Of a stretch of 64,000 nt of DNA, positions 37,602-46,319 are shown one piece after another. The notes under the pieces were generated by a model, which was given only the letters and a program-made list of their open reading frames with translations, ran no database searches and had not been told where the DNA came from. A program made the position numbers and the translations under genes. Numbering within the stretch: the first letter of the stretch is position 1; the number at the start of each line of letters is the position of its first letter. This DNA is from Citrobacter sp. RHB25-C09 (lineage in GTDB: Bacteria > Pseudomonadota > Gammaproteobacteria > Enterobacterales > Enterobacteriaceae), in the NCBI RefSeq assembly GCF_013836145.1, contig NZ_CP057483.1, forward strand, positions 3,844,001 through 3,908,000, given 5' to 3'.

Positions 37602-38903
37602 ATGATAGTTGTAGAACTTATCATTGTTTTGCTGGCAATCTTTTTGGGTGCCAGACTGGGGGGCATTGGTATCGGATTCGCAGGTGGACTGGGTGTTCTG
37701 GTTCTTGCCGCGATCGGCGTAAAACCCGGTAACATCCCGTTCGATGTAATTTCCATCATCATGGCGGTTATCGCTGCCATCTCTGCTATGCAAGTTGCAG
37801 GCGGTCTGGACTATCTGGTTAACCAGACAGAAAAACTGCTGCGTCGTAACCCGAAATACATCACGATCCTTGCTCCGATTGTGACCTATTTCCTGACCAT
37901 CTTTGCAGGTACCGGGAACATCTCTCTGGCAACGCTGCCGGTTATCGCTGAAGTGGCGAAGGAACAAGGCGTTAAGCCTTGCCGTCCGCTCTCTACGGCA
38001 GTGGTTTCCGCACAGATTGCGATCACCGCGTCGCCAATCTCTGCGGCAGTGGTTTACATGTCTTCTGTTATGGAAGGTCATGGCATCAGCTACATCCACC
38101 TGCTGTCCGTGGTTATTCCGTCCACGCTGCTGGCGGTACTGGTAATGTCCTTCCTGGTCACCATGCTGTTCAACTCTAAACTTTCTGACGATCCGGTTTA
38201 CCTGAAGCGTCTGGAAGAGGGTCTGATTGAACTGCGCGGTGAAAAGCAGATTGAAATCAAACCGATGGCGAAAAGCTCCGTCTGGCTGTTCTTGCTGGGC
38301 GTCGTTTGTGTCGTGATTTATGCGATTATCAACAGCCCGAGCCTCGGCCTGGTTGCGAAGCCGCTGATGAACACCACTAACGCGATCCTGATCATCATGC
38401 TGAGCGTCGCGACGCTGACCACCATCATGTGTAAAGTGGAAACCGATGCCATCCTCAACTCCAGCACCTTCAAAGCAGGTATGAGCGCCTGTATTTGTAT
38501 CCTGGGCGTTGCGTGGCTGGGTGACACTTTCGTGTCCCACAACATTGACTGGATCAAAGACACTGCGGGTGAAGTGATTCAGGGCACGCCTTGGCTGCTG
38601 GCCGTCATCTTCTTCTTTGCTTCTGCATTGCTGTACTCTCAGGCAGCAACCGCTAAAGCACTGATGCCGATGGCACTGGCACTGAACGTTTCTCCGTTGA
38701 CTGCGGTTGCTTCTTTCGCTGCGGTATCTGGTCTGTTCATTCTGCCAACTTACCCAACACTGGTTGCGGCAGTACAGATGGATGACACCGGCACAACCCG
38801 TATCGGTAAATTCGTCTTTAACCACCCGTTCTTCATCCCAGGTACCCTGGGCGTCGCTCTCGCGGTCAGCTTCGGCTTCCTGCTGGGCGGTATGATGCTG
38901 TAA
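37602..38903 (+). CDS. dcuA: Anaerobic C4-dicarboxylate transporter DcuA
   Basis: A 433-residue inner-membrane antiporter for aspartate, fumarate, malate and succinate. Hydrophobic segments run through most of the protein; the N-terminus (MIVVELIIVLLAIFLGARLG) is itself the first membrane helix. Sequence and position after aspA match E. coli DcuA. A GAAGG box precedes the ATG, and a strong terminator follows. Confidence 0.97.
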   Translation: MIVVELIIVLLAIFLGARLGGIGIGFAGGLGVLVLAAIGVKPGNIPFDVISIIMAVIAAISAMQVAGGLDYLVNQTEKLLRRNPKYITILAPIVTYFLTIFAGTGNISLATLPVIAEVAKEQGVKPCRPLSTAVVSAQIAITASPISAAVVYMSSVMEGHGISYIHLLSVVIPSTLLAVLVMSFLVTMLFNSKLSDDPVYLKRLEEGLIELRGEKQIEIKPMAKSSVWLFLLGVVCVVIYAIINSPSLGLVAKPLMNTTNAILIIMLSVATLTTIMCKVETDAILNSSTFKAGMSACICILGVAWLGDTFVSHNIDWIKDTAGEVIQGTPWLLAVIFFFASALLYSQAATAKALMPMALALNVSPLTAVASFAAVSGLFILPTYPTLVAAVQMDDTGTTRIGKFVFNHPFFIPGTLGVALAVSFGFLLGGMML

Positions 38904-38911
38904 GTATCACC

Positions 38912-38938
38912 TGCGGGGCGTGTTCGCGCCCCGCATTT
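38912..38938 (+). terminator. dcuA terminator
   Basis: TGCGGGGCG and CGCCCCGCA form a 9-bp GC stem with a short loop, starting 9 bases after the dcuA stop and followed by TTTCC. Confidence 0.75.
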
Positions 38939-39022
38939 CCCCACCCTTTGTCTAACATCCTTCCCTCGTCCGTTGTATAGTGACCACTCATTTATGGGTC
39001 ATTCTGTTCTTTCGAGGTGTTT

Positions 39023-39370
39023 ATGCTTGATGTTAGCAGTCAGGATATGTCCATCCCCGATGCCGTCGTCGTGCTCTGTACTGCGCCCGATGAAGCAACA
39101 GCCCAGGATCTGGCAGCCAAAGTACTGGCGGAAAAACTGGCCGCCTGTGCCACACTGATTCCTGGTGCTACTTCTCTCTACTATTGGGAAGGAAAGCTGG
39201 AGCAGGAATACGAAGTACAAATGATCCTTAAAACCTCGGTTTTGCACCAGCAAGCCTTACTCGATTGCCTGAAGTCTCATCATCCATATCAAACGCCCGA
39301 ACTTCTGGTTTTACCCGTTACTCACGGAGACAGTGATTACCTCTCATGGCTCAACGCATCTTTACGCTGA
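39023..39370 (+). CDS. cutA: Divalent cation tolerance protein CutA
   Basis: A small trimeric PII-like protein linked to copper tolerance. The 115-residue protein has the family core (VVLCTAPDEATAQDLAAKVL, LAACATLIPGATSLYYWEGK and the conserved HPYQTPELLVLPV). The ATG at 39023 is preceded by GAGGTG at suitable spacing; a GTG two codons earlier is less likely. Its 3' end overlaps the 5' end of dsbD by 25 bases, so the two are coupled. Confidence 0.95.
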   Translation: MLDVSSQDMSIPDAVVVLCTAPDEATAQDLAAKVLAEKLAACATLIPGATSLYYWEGKLEQEYEVQMILKTSVLHQQALLDCLKSHHPYQTPELLVLPVTHGDSDYLSWLNASLR

Positions 39371-41049
39371 TCCTGCTTTTTTGCAGCACAACCGCCTTTG
39401 CCGGACTTTTTGACGCGCCGGGTCGGACGCAGTTTGTACCTGCTGACCAGGCCTTTGCTTTCGATTTTCAGCAAAATCAGCACGATCTCAACCTCACCTG
39501 GCAGGTAAAGGACGGCTATTACCTGTACCGTAAACAAATCAACATTACCCCGGCACAGGCAAAAATTGCTGATGTTACCCTCCCGGCAGGCGAGTGGCAT
39601 GAGGATGAGTTCTACGGCAAAAGTGAAATTTACCGTAAGCAACTGACGGTTCCAGTAACAGTAGAACAGGCCTCGTCTGGCGCCACGCTGACGGTGACGT
39701 ATCAGGGCTGCGCCGATGCAGGTTTTTGTTATCCTCCCGAAACCAGGACGGTACCGTTAAGCGAAGTGGTTGCCAGCGCAAAACCGCAGCCAACGGCTCC
39801 GGCAGCGCCCGTACTTGCACCCGAGCAGCCTCAAGCGCAACTGCCATTTTCAGCCCTGTGGGCCTTGCTGATTGGGATTGGTATCGCCTTTACGCCGTGC
39901 GTCCTGCCCATGTATCCGCTGATTTCCGGTATCGTGTTGGGGGGTAAACAGCGGCTCTCTACCGGGCGGGCATTACTGCTGACCTTCATCTACGTGCAGG
40001 GCATGGCGCTCACCTATACCGCGCTGGGTCTGGTGGTCGCGGCCGCCGGGCTACAGTTCCAGGCCGCGCTTCAGCATCCCTATGTGTTAATCGGGCTGGC
40101 GGCTGTCTTCACTCTCCTCGCACTGTCAATGTTTGGCCTGTTCACCCTGCAACTGCCATCCTCGCTGCAAACGCGCCTGACGCTGATGAGCAACCGCCAG
40201 CAGGGGGGCTCTGTAGGCGGCGTATTTGCAATGGGGGCCATTGCCGGACTGATTTGCTCGCCCTGTACCACTGCGCCACTGAGCGCCATTCTGCTCTACA
40301 TCGCCCAGAGCGGGAACATGTGGCTTGGCGGCGGAACGCTGTATCTGTACGCGCTGGGGATGGGGCTGCCACTGATGCTGGTCACCGTCTTCGGCAACCG
40401 ACTGCTGCCGAAAAGCGGCCCGTGGATGGAGCATGTCAAAACCGCTTTTGGCTTTGTCATCCTCGCACTACCGGTCTTTTTGCTGGAGCGGGTCATCGGC
40501 GATGCGTGGGGATTACGCCTGTGGTCGCTGCTTGGCGTGGCTTTCTTTGGCTGGGCGTTTATCACCAGTCTGCAAGCAAAGCGCGGCTGGATGCGTCTGG
40601 TACAGATTGTCCTGCTGGCGGCGGCACTCATCAGCGTGCGTCCTCTACAGGACTGGGCATTCGGCACTACGGTCACTCAACAGCAAGCGCACCTGGACTT
40701 TAAACCGGTGGCGACCGTTGAGCAGTTGAATCAGGCGCTGGCCGAGGCAAAAGGCAAACCGGTGATGCTCGATCTCTATGCCGACTGGTGCGTAGCCTGT
40801 AAAGAGTTCGAGAAATATACTTTTAGCGATCCGCAGGTAAAGCAGGCGCTGGGAGACACGGTATTACTGCAAGCCAACGTCACTGCCAATAATGCGCAGG
40901 ACGTGGCGCTGCTCAAGCATTTACAGGTGCTGGGTTTGCCCACCATCCTGTTCTTTGATGTCCAGGGACAAGAACACCCGCAGGAACGCGTTACAGGCTT
41001 TATGGATGCTGCGACGTTTAGTGCACATTTGCGCGATCGCCAACCGTGA
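39346..41049 (+). CDS. dsbD: Thiol:disulfide interchange protein DsbD
   Basis: Passes reducing equivalents from cytoplasmic thioredoxin to periplasmic DsbC, DsbG and CcmG. It has a signal peptide ending AFA near residue 19 and an N-terminal periplasmic domain with the Cys pair region CADAGFCYPPETR. Eight membrane helices follow (with TPCVLPMYPLISG and CSPCTTAPLS holding the membrane Cys), then a C-terminal thioredoxin domain with WCVAC. The 567 residues match the family. It starts inside cutA. Confidence 0.97.
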   Translation: MAQRIFTLILLFCSTTAFAGLFDAPGRTQFVPADQAFAFDFQQNQHDLNLTWQVKDGYYLYRKQINITPAQAKIADVTLPAGEWHEDEFYGKSEIYRKQLTVPVTVEQASSGATLTVTYQGCADAGFCYPPETRTVPLSEVVASAKPQPTAPAAPVLAPEQPQAQLPFSALWALLIGIGIAFTPCVLPMYPLISGIVLGGKQRLSTGRALLLTFIYVQGMALTYTALGLVVAAAGLQFQAALQHPYVLIGLAAVFTLLALSMFGLFTLQLPSSLQTRLTLMSNRQQGGSVGGVFAMGAIAGLICSPCTTAPLSAILLYIAQSGNMWLGGGTLYLYALGMGLPLMLVTVFGNRLLPKSGPWMEHVKTAFGFVILALPVFLLERVIGDAWGLRLWSLLGVAFFGWAFITSLQAKRGWMRLVQIVLLAAALISVRPLQDWAFGTTVTQQQAHLDFKPVATVEQLNQALAEAKGKPVMLDLYADWCVACKEFEKYTFSDPQVKQALGDTVLLQANVTANNAQDVALLKHLQVLGLPTILFFDVQGQEHPQERVTGFMDAATFSAHLRDRQP

Positions 41050-41085
41050 GCAACACTTGCAAAAGTAGAAACGGAGGAAAACACC

Positions 41086-41661
41086 GTGCAACGTGAAGAT
41101 ATCCTTGGAGAAGCCTTAAAATTATTAGAGAACCAGGGGATAGCCAACACCACGCTGGAGATGGTGGCCGAGCGCGTTGATCGCCCGCTTGATGAGCTGC
41201 AGCGCTTCTGGCCGGATAAAGAAGCCATTTTATATGACGCGCTACGTTATCTTAGTCAGCAGGTCGACATCTGGCGTCGCCAGTTGATGCTGGATGACAC
41301 CCTGAGTGCGGAACAGAAGCTACTGGCCCGTTACAACGCGCTGGCGGAATGCGTCAGCAATAAACGCTATCCTGGCTGTCTGTTTATTGCTGCCTGTACG
41401 TTTTATCCCGATCCTGCGCACCCCATCCATCAACTGGCCGATCAGCAGAAAACGGCAGCGCATAACTTTACCCATGAACAGTTGACCACGCTGGAGATTG
41501 ACGACCCGGCAATGGTTGCCAGACAGATGGAACTGGTGTTGGAAGGTTGCCTGAGTCGGATGCTGGTCAATCGCAGCCACGCCGATGTGGAAACGGCGCA
41601 CCGGCTGGCGGAAGACATCCTGCGCTTCGCCCAGTGCCGACAGGGCGGCGCGTTAACCTGA
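41086..41661 (+). CDS. dicD: TetR-family regulator DicD (YjdC)
   Basis: A 191-residue TetR-type repressor with the DNA-binding helix-turn-helix at the N-terminus (ILGEALKLLENQGIANTTLEMVAERVDRPLDELQRFWPDKEAILYDALR). It is the third gene after cutA and dsbD, 36 bases past dsbD, with a GGAGG ribosome-binding site. The ligand is unknown. The name follows the E. coli orthologue, which lies in the same place. Confidence 0.88.
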   Translation: MQREDILGEALKLLENQGIANTTLEMVAERVDRPLDELQRFWPDKEAILYDALRYLSQQVDIWRRQLMLDDTLSAEQKLLARYNALAECVSNKRYPGCLFIAACTFYPDPAHPIHQLADQQKTAAHNFTHEQLTTLEIDDPAMVARQMELVLEGCLSRMLVNRSHADVETAHRLAEDILRFAQCRQGGALT

Positions 41662-41728
41662 TTCGGATTTCGAAGCCTTGCAGAAACGCATATAATTTCG
41701 TCATAATTGACACGCTAAAAGGAATTAT

Positions 41729-42459
41729 ATGCGTCTTCTCTTCAGCGCTCTCCTCGCTGTATTTATCACCGCGCCCCTGCTTGCCCAACCGTTAAACGGT
41801 TTCTCATTTTCCCACAAAGACTGGGAAGTCTCGTGCGATAACACCGGCACCTGCCGGGCGGCGGGCTATGGTGTTAATAGTGGAGAGGTTGGCTTTCTCC
41901 TCACTCGCCAGGCGGGTCTGCAACAGCACGTCAACACTGTGGCGACATTCGCTCAGATTGAAAACAGCATTCCGGATAATGCCAGCGTGAGCCTGTTTAT
42001 TGCTGACCAAAATTGGGGAGCGCTGAAAGCGCAAGATAAAGAACATTTTCGTCTGGATGGCAACCAGATTATCGCGCTTATCCAGGCACTGACTCATGAT
42101 ATGAAAATTGAAATCGCCCTTAACGGGCAGCGCAAAACGCTCTCCAGCGCTGATGCGAATGCCACGTTTCTGAAGATTGACGAATCTCAACAACGCACAG
42201 GGACTAAAGATGTTCAGTTACTACAGACGCATCCAGCTACGCGGAAGGCAAAAGAACGTTCGTCAGTAAAGGTCGTGGCATCGCTGACTGCCTGAGCGGA
42301 GATGAGTGGGCCTGGGACGGAAAATCTTTCGTCCACAGCCTTGCATACATCACCGAAGGGTGTCGGGAAATCCAACTGGGAGGACCCCGGATGCTGCCCA
42401 CTTTTGTGAGTGAGGTAAAAGCTTACAAGGACAAAGAAAACGACAGCCATAACCAATGA
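41729..42459 (+). pseudogene. DUF1176 family gene, internally deleted and frameshifted
   Basis: The first 150 or so residues are intact: a signal peptide (MRLLFSALLAVFITAPLLAQ) and a DUF1176-like domain with KDWEVSCDNTGTCRAAGY. After about codon 158 the frame runs into unrelated residues and stops at 42295. The family-like C-terminus reappears in another frame at about 42211-42459 (SKGRGIADCLSGDEWAWDG, EGCREIQLGGPRMLPTF). Family members are about 340 residues; the two parts total about 235, so roughly 100 codons have been lost at the junction near 42190-42235. The truncated N-terminal protein could still be made. Function of the family is unknown. Confidence 0.75.
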
Positions 42460-42574
42460 TTTAACTCAAATTCTCTCTACTGACTGTCTAATCGCCGCAA
42501 ACTTAAGCAACCGGAAGATAAAACGTGAAATTTGGTTGACGGAGTGTGTGGATTACGGTTTAATGCGCCCCGTT

Positions 42575-42650
42575 GCCCGGATAGCTCAGTCGGTAGAGCA
42601 GGGGATTGAAAATCCCCGTGTCCTTGGTTCGATTCCGAGTCCGGGCACCA
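42575..42650 (+). tRNA. pheU: tRNA-Phe(GAA)
   Basis: A 76-base tRNA with encoded CCA. The acceptor stem GCCCGGA pairs with TCCGGGC, the anticodon GAA is at 42608-42610 within GGGGATTGAAAATCCCC, and the T arm has GGTTCGATTCC. Its position after dsbD-dicD matches pheU of E. coli. It marks the boundary between backbone and accessory DNA. Confidence 0.97.
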
Positions 42651-42660
42651 CTATTTAAAG

Positions 42661-42684
42661 AACCCGCCCAAAAGGCGGGTTTTT
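42661..42684 (+). terminator. tRNA-Phe terminator
   Basis: AACCCGCC, a CAAAA loop and GGCGGGTTTTT form a classic terminator 10 bases past the tRNA. The same hairpin recurs in the downstream duplicate at 42822-42843. Confidence 0.9.
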
Positions 42685-42796
42685 GCTTTTGGTGAAACGG
42701 ACTCTCCATCGAACTTCGTTCGATTATTCGCCGCAAGCGGCTCACCCCTTCGGGGCCAGCGCGCCGAGCGCGCTGTTCAACGCCTCCCGCGTTAGC

Positions 42797-42843
42797 CCGA
42801 GTCCGGTACCACTATTTAAAGAACCCGCCCAAAAGGCGGGTTT
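42797..42843 (+). repeat. Duplicate of the tRNA-Phe 3' end plus terminator
   Basis: This copy repeats 42635-42683 (the last 16 bases of the tRNA, the spacer and the terminator stem) with one substitution and one missing base near the CCA. The two copies are 162 bases apart in direct orientation. Between them is a GC-rich stretch with several small hairpins (GAACTTCGTTC, CCCCTTCGGGG, GCGCGCCGAGCGCGC). The layout is that of a tRNA-end attachment-site duplication, but no integrase gene is present. Confidence 0.7.
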
Positions 42844-42898
42844 ATGCTTTCTGGGGGTCTGTCATCCTCTGCCGGATAGCGGCGTAAAAAACGTGCTC

Positions 42899-42930
42899 CG
42901 TAGGCCTGATAAGCGCAGCGCCATCAGGCA
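42899..42930. repeat. REP element downstream of the chemoreceptor gene
   Basis: CGTAGGCCTGATAAGCGCAG onward to CCATCAGGCA is the same unit type as at 19672-19702. It lies between the tRNA-Phe repeats and the 3' end of the minus-strand chemoreceptor gene. Confidence 0.85.
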
Positions 42931-42936
42931 TCAACG

Positions 42937-44487
42937 TCACGCATGGGCTGGCAAACTAAAGCTCGAAATACTCTGCGACAACTGCTGAGCCTGCTCTTCC
43001 AGCGAAGCTGCCGCGGCGGCGGATTCTTGAACCAGCGAGGCATTTTGCTGCGTCACGCCGTCCATTTCAGTCACCGCCTGACCAACCTGACCAATTCCCC
43101 GGCTTTGCTCTTCAGAAGCAACAGAAATCTGTTCCATCAGGGTATTCACTTTATTAACGGAGTCGATAATCGAGTTAATCACGTCTCCTGAACGGTTCAC
43201 CAGTCGGGCACCATTTTTAACGCTGGAAACAGATTGCGAGATCAGGCTTTCAATGTCCTTCGCAGCAGCCGCACTCTTCTGTGCCAGCGTGCGCACTTCA
43301 CTGGCCACCACGGCAAATCCACGCCCCTGCGTGCCGGCTCGGGCGGCTTCAACGGCGGCGTTCAGCGCCAGAATGTTGGTCTGGAATGCAATGCTGTTGA
43401 TAACGTTAGTGATATCCTCAATGCGTTTTGAGTTATCCGCGATGGTATTCATGGTGTCGATAACTTCACGGGTAACCTGCTCGCCAGTGCGGGCGTTTTT
43501 CACAGCGTCCTGCACCAGTTTGCCTGCCTGATGAACGTTATCAGTGTTATTCGCCACGGTCGCGCTCAGTTCTTCCATGCTGGCCGCAGTTTGGGTCAGC
43601 GCAGAGGCCTGCTGCTCCGTACGAGAAGCAAGATCGATATTTCCGGATGCAATTTCCTGTGCCGCATGGGTCACGGTATGGCTGGCATCGCGAACCTGTG
43701 AAATGGTCGTCAGCAGTGCCAGACGCATCTGCTCCATGGAGCCCATCAGGTGATCGATCTCGTTGCGTGCATTGCTCCTCACCGGAACAGGATTGTCCAG
43801 CTTACCTGCCGCGATCTGGCTACAGTGTTCACGCGCCAGATTTACCGGCGTAAGTACAAAGCGCTTCATCAGCATGCTTACAGCGATAATCACCACCACA
43901 AACAGTAGCGCAATGGCAGTAATAATCACCAGACCGGAGATAAAATTGCTGCTTGCGTCTTCATTCAGCCGCTTAGCGTATTTCTGGTGAACGGAAAGAA
44001 CCTGGTCAAGTTCAATCTCAAATTTGCGATCGAGCTGAGAAACCGCAGGAATGGTTGCGTCAAATTTCGCAAAATCGTGCGCAGCAGCGGCATTAATCAA
44101 CGGCTCCAGCCCCTGATTACGGTAGGTTTGCCAGGCCTCCTTGTAAGCACTGACCTGCGGTGACTCGTCCGTCAGACGCGGTGAGGCCATAAAAGCCGCA
44201 AACGCGTTATCCGCTTTGGTCAGCGCCTCTTTAACGGCCTCCAGTTTCGCCGCAGAGTCCGTTAAATCCCCCGCTTCCACCATCTTCACATACTCCATCA
44301 CCCTCACGCGCAGGGTTCGGCTGTGGTTGATGGGGTCAATAATAGACAGCACAACCTGGATTTCATTATTCACGTTATCCAGGGAATTGTTACTTTTGAC
44401 GATAAGTCCGATACTGGTGATCGTGCTGGCAACAAAGAAAAATAATAAGCAAAGCAATACAAACAGTGATGATTTTTTCAACGACAT
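42937..44487 (-). CDS. Methyl-accepting chemotaxis protein
   Basis: A 516-residue chemoreceptor. Transmembrane helices are at about 8-29 and 190-212, bounding a four-helix-type periplasmic ligand domain. A HAMP domain and the long cytoplasmic signalling coiled coil follow, with the hairpin tip near EGARAGTQGRGFAVVASEVRTLAQKSA. The C-terminus (FSLPAHA) lacks the NWETF pentapeptide that recruits CheR and CheB. The ATG at 44485-44487 is chosen because TAAGG is nine bases upstream. A sigma-28 promoter precedes it. The ligand cannot be told from the sequence; it is not clearly Tsr, Tar, Trg or Tap. Confidence 0.92.
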   Translation of the reverse strand: MSLKKSSLFVLLCLLFFFVASTITSIGLIVKSNNSLDNVNNEIQVVLSIIDPINHSRTLRVRVMEYVKMVEAGDLTDSAAKLEAVKEALTKADNAFAAFMASPRLTDESPQVSAYKEAWQTYRNQGLEPLINAAAAHDFAKFDATIPAVSQLDRKFEIELDQVLSVHQKYAKRLNEDASSNFISGLVIITAIALLFVVVIIAVSMLMKRFVLTPVNLAREHCSQIAAGKLDNPVPVRSNARNEIDHLMGSMEQMRLALLTTISQVRDASHTVTHAAQEIASGNIDLASRTEQQASALTQTAASMEELSATVANNTDNVHQAGKLVQDAVKNARTGEQVTREVIDTMNTIADNSKRIEDITNVINSIAFQTNILALNAAVEAARAGTQGRGFAVVASEVRTLAQKSAAAAKDIESLISQSVSSVKNGARLVNRSGDVINSIIDSVNKVNTLMEQISVASEEQSRGIGQVGQAVTEMDGVTQQNASLVQESAAAAASLEEQAQQLSQSISSFSLPAHA

Positions 44488-44525
44488 AGAGAGATACCTT
44501 AGGAGGGGGGTAAATATTCCTATGG

Positions 44526-44552
44526 TTATCGACTTCAACTGCAATTTGTTTA
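44526..44552 (-). promoter_or_regulatory. Sigma-28 (FliA) promoter of the chemoreceptor gene
   Basis: On the minus strand TAAA (44549-44552), a 15-base spacer and GTCGATAA (44526-44533) match the FliA consensus TAAA-N15-GCCGATAA with one difference. It lies 38 bases upstream of the chosen start codon, tying the receptor to the flagellar regulon. Confidence 0.8.
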
Positions 44553-44887
44553 ATTAATAATATTAATTGTCTGGGGGAAATAATTAGCTTTACACATGTT
44601 GCTAATCAACATGTTATCCAAATTGCACATTGAAAAAATAATCACTTTACTTATGAGTTTCCTTCATATTATGTCGATGAACAGCATCAACGCCACACTC
44701 ACCTGTCGTTCGCAGTCACTTTACGCCTTGCGTAATTTTTAACAGAAGGACAACAAAATTACGCAAAAAAGTACTCGCCGATTAAATGTTGTCGATTTAC
44801 AGCGCCATTGACTCATGATGCTGGCTATTTTATATACAACGGAAGTTTTTTTAAATTATTAATTAACGTGCGTATGCAACGTAAAGA

Positions 44888-44929
44888 CAAACCGCATGGG
44901 TTTGCCCGTGAGCATTGCGCTTCACGGGC
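44888..44929. other. Tandem hairpins in the 44553-45055 gap
   Basis: Two stem-loops lie side by side: CAAACC-GCAT-GGGTTTG (44888-44904) and GCCCGTGA paired with TCACGGGC (44904-44929). They may terminate the minus-strand gene that ends at 45056, though no clear T-tract follows. The rest of this 500-base AT-rich gap shows no gene with a credible ribosome-binding site. Confidence 0.45.
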
Positions 44930-45055
44930 GTAATAAAGAAGACGTATAGATGACTTAGATGGGACATTAAAATTTTATTGAGATTTTTCCGAACACTTCG
45001 CGAGATAATTATAAATCACTTTCTTTTTTTTAAGCTTATCTCGTTGACTTTCCAG

Positions 45056-45421
45056 TCATTGTTGCAAACGAAAATACCCCTTGTTAGAATGCCAGCTAAA
45101 TTCAGAAGATTCTTTCGACAAAAACCATTGATGGTGCTTTTGCATTTTATCTCGTATAACTTGTCCATATTCTTCCAACGGAAGAAGCAAGTGCCTCACT
45201 TTATAAATTGAAATGCCGCAGAGATCGGCTAGCTCCCTGGTCGAAAGCCCATGGGCATTGTGATCTTTTAAAAGATTGAGAATAAATACTTGCTCTGGTA
45301 CGCGGATTGTCGCCAGGCCGCTTATTCCCATATCCGCCGCTATTCTCTGCAGATTGTCGCGAGACGAGTTGTAGCCTGGATGTACCGCACCCGGGTTGTA
45401 TGAACACAAAGAAAGTTTCAT
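45056..45421 (-). CDS. FaeA/PapI-like winged-helix regulator
   Basis: A 121-residue protein whose middle part reads as a small winged helix (EQVFILNLLKDHNAHGLSTRELADLCGISIYKVRHLLLPLEEYGQVIRD). This resembles FaeA/PapI proteins that control fimbrial operons. The first 35 residues are not recognised. The ATG at 45419-45421 has AGGAGT seven bases upstream; the longer frame from 45484 lacks this. It is divergent from the MarT-like gene with about 170 bases between starts. A role in controlling the fimbrial genes about 15 kb away is a guess. The region is AT-rich compared with its flanks. Confidence 0.6.
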   Translation of the reverse strand: MKLSLCSYNPGAVHPGYNSSRDNLQRIAADMGISGLATIRVPEQVFILNLLKDHNAHGLSTRELADLCGISIYKVRHLLLPLEEYGQVIRDKMQKHHQWFLSKESSEFSWHSNKGYFRLQQ

Positions 45422-45590
45422 TGGCAGACTCCTGGGTTTCAAAGATGTTTGTAGTATGAAGCCCACACGATCATCCAGCAACATTAGCTAATGATAAACA
45501 CAGATACAGGATTTTTATCTAATATTAATCTTGTTTTATCATAAAAACGCTGCAAATTAGAATGAAGCATCGCTTAGTACGGAGATGAGC

Positions 45591-46319
45591 ATGAGGTTCG
45601 ATATTGAGGGATTTATCACTTTTGACACAGAGGATACTTCTCTCGTAAACCTGCTAACGGGGGATTGTGTTGAATTATCCCAAACCTCCACACGCCTGTT
45701 GGCCGAATTACTCAGCCATCAAGGTGATATCCTCTCCAGAAATGAAATCTTTCAATCCGTTTTTGATAAATATGGCGCTCGCGCGTCAAATAGTAATCTA
45801 AATCAATATATCTCAACTTTACGCAGAAATCTGAGCGATCTGGGGGTACAGAAAGAAATCATCGTCACGGTTCCGCGCATCGGTTTTAAAATTGCAGAAG
45901 ATGCGATTATCAATAACGATCGCGAGTACAGAACGCCATTTCTGGAAGAAAAAACGCCTGAAATTCCGGTCGCTCCACCGCCACCGCGAACAGGTCAGCC
46001 GGTTTTCCGAATTATCGCTCTGGCGATCGCGTTTCTGCTTCTCATTATAAAACCTGAGACTTTCAGGGCTGACACGGGAGTACAGAAACTGGTCGAAGAT
46101 CAATGTATCATTTTTATGCCTTCGTCACTTTCTCTCAACGATGTCAAAAATAGTTTTAATTTTACCAGCCATCCCTTTGACTGCTCACGGGCGAAAGAGT
46201 TGTATTTATACAGACAACAAGTACACGGCACACTGGGTAATATTATGCAACTGTTACTGGTCGAATGTGACCAGGGCAACTGCATAAGCTTTTATTACAG
46301 AGAAAAAAACAATGTCTAA
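45591..46319 (+). CDS. MarT/CadC-like transmembrane transcriptional regulator
   Basis: A 242-residue ToxR-class regulator. An OmpR-type winged helix occupies about residues 1-105 (LSQTSTRLLAELLSHQGDILSRNEIF.. VTVPRIGFKI). A Pro-rich linker (VAPPPPRTG) leads to a single membrane helix near 138-155 and a short periplasmic domain of about 85 residues with Cys residues. The ATG at 45591 has GGAG at 6 bases; an ATG two codons earlier is too close. Its 3' end overlaps the FidL-like gene by 8 bases. The pair resembles Salmonella marT-fidL, where MarT activates the adhesin gene misL. The local target is unknown. Confidence 0.75.
   Translation: MRFDIEGFITFDTEDTSLVNLLTGDCVELSQTSTRLLAELLSHQGDILSRNEIFQSVFDKYGARASNSNLNQYISTLRRNLSDLGVQKEIIVTVPRIGFKIAEDAIINNDREYRTPFLEEKTPEIPVAPPPPRTGQPVFRIIALAIAFLLLIIKPETFRADTGVQKLVEDQCIIFMPSSLSLNDVKNSFNFTSHPFDCSRAKELYLYRQQVHGTLGNIMQLLLVECDQGNCISFYYREKNNV

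Noticed and set aside
37572..38825. 417-codon open frame antisense to dcuA
   Set aside because: Composition (Arg, His, Asn, Gln) is that of an antisense shadow of a hydrophobic protein gene.
42684..42800. GC-rich hairpin stretch between the tRNA-Phe repeats as a gene
   Set aside because: No open frame with a start and ribosome-binding site. It is a series of short palindromes often seen after enterobacterial tRNA genes.
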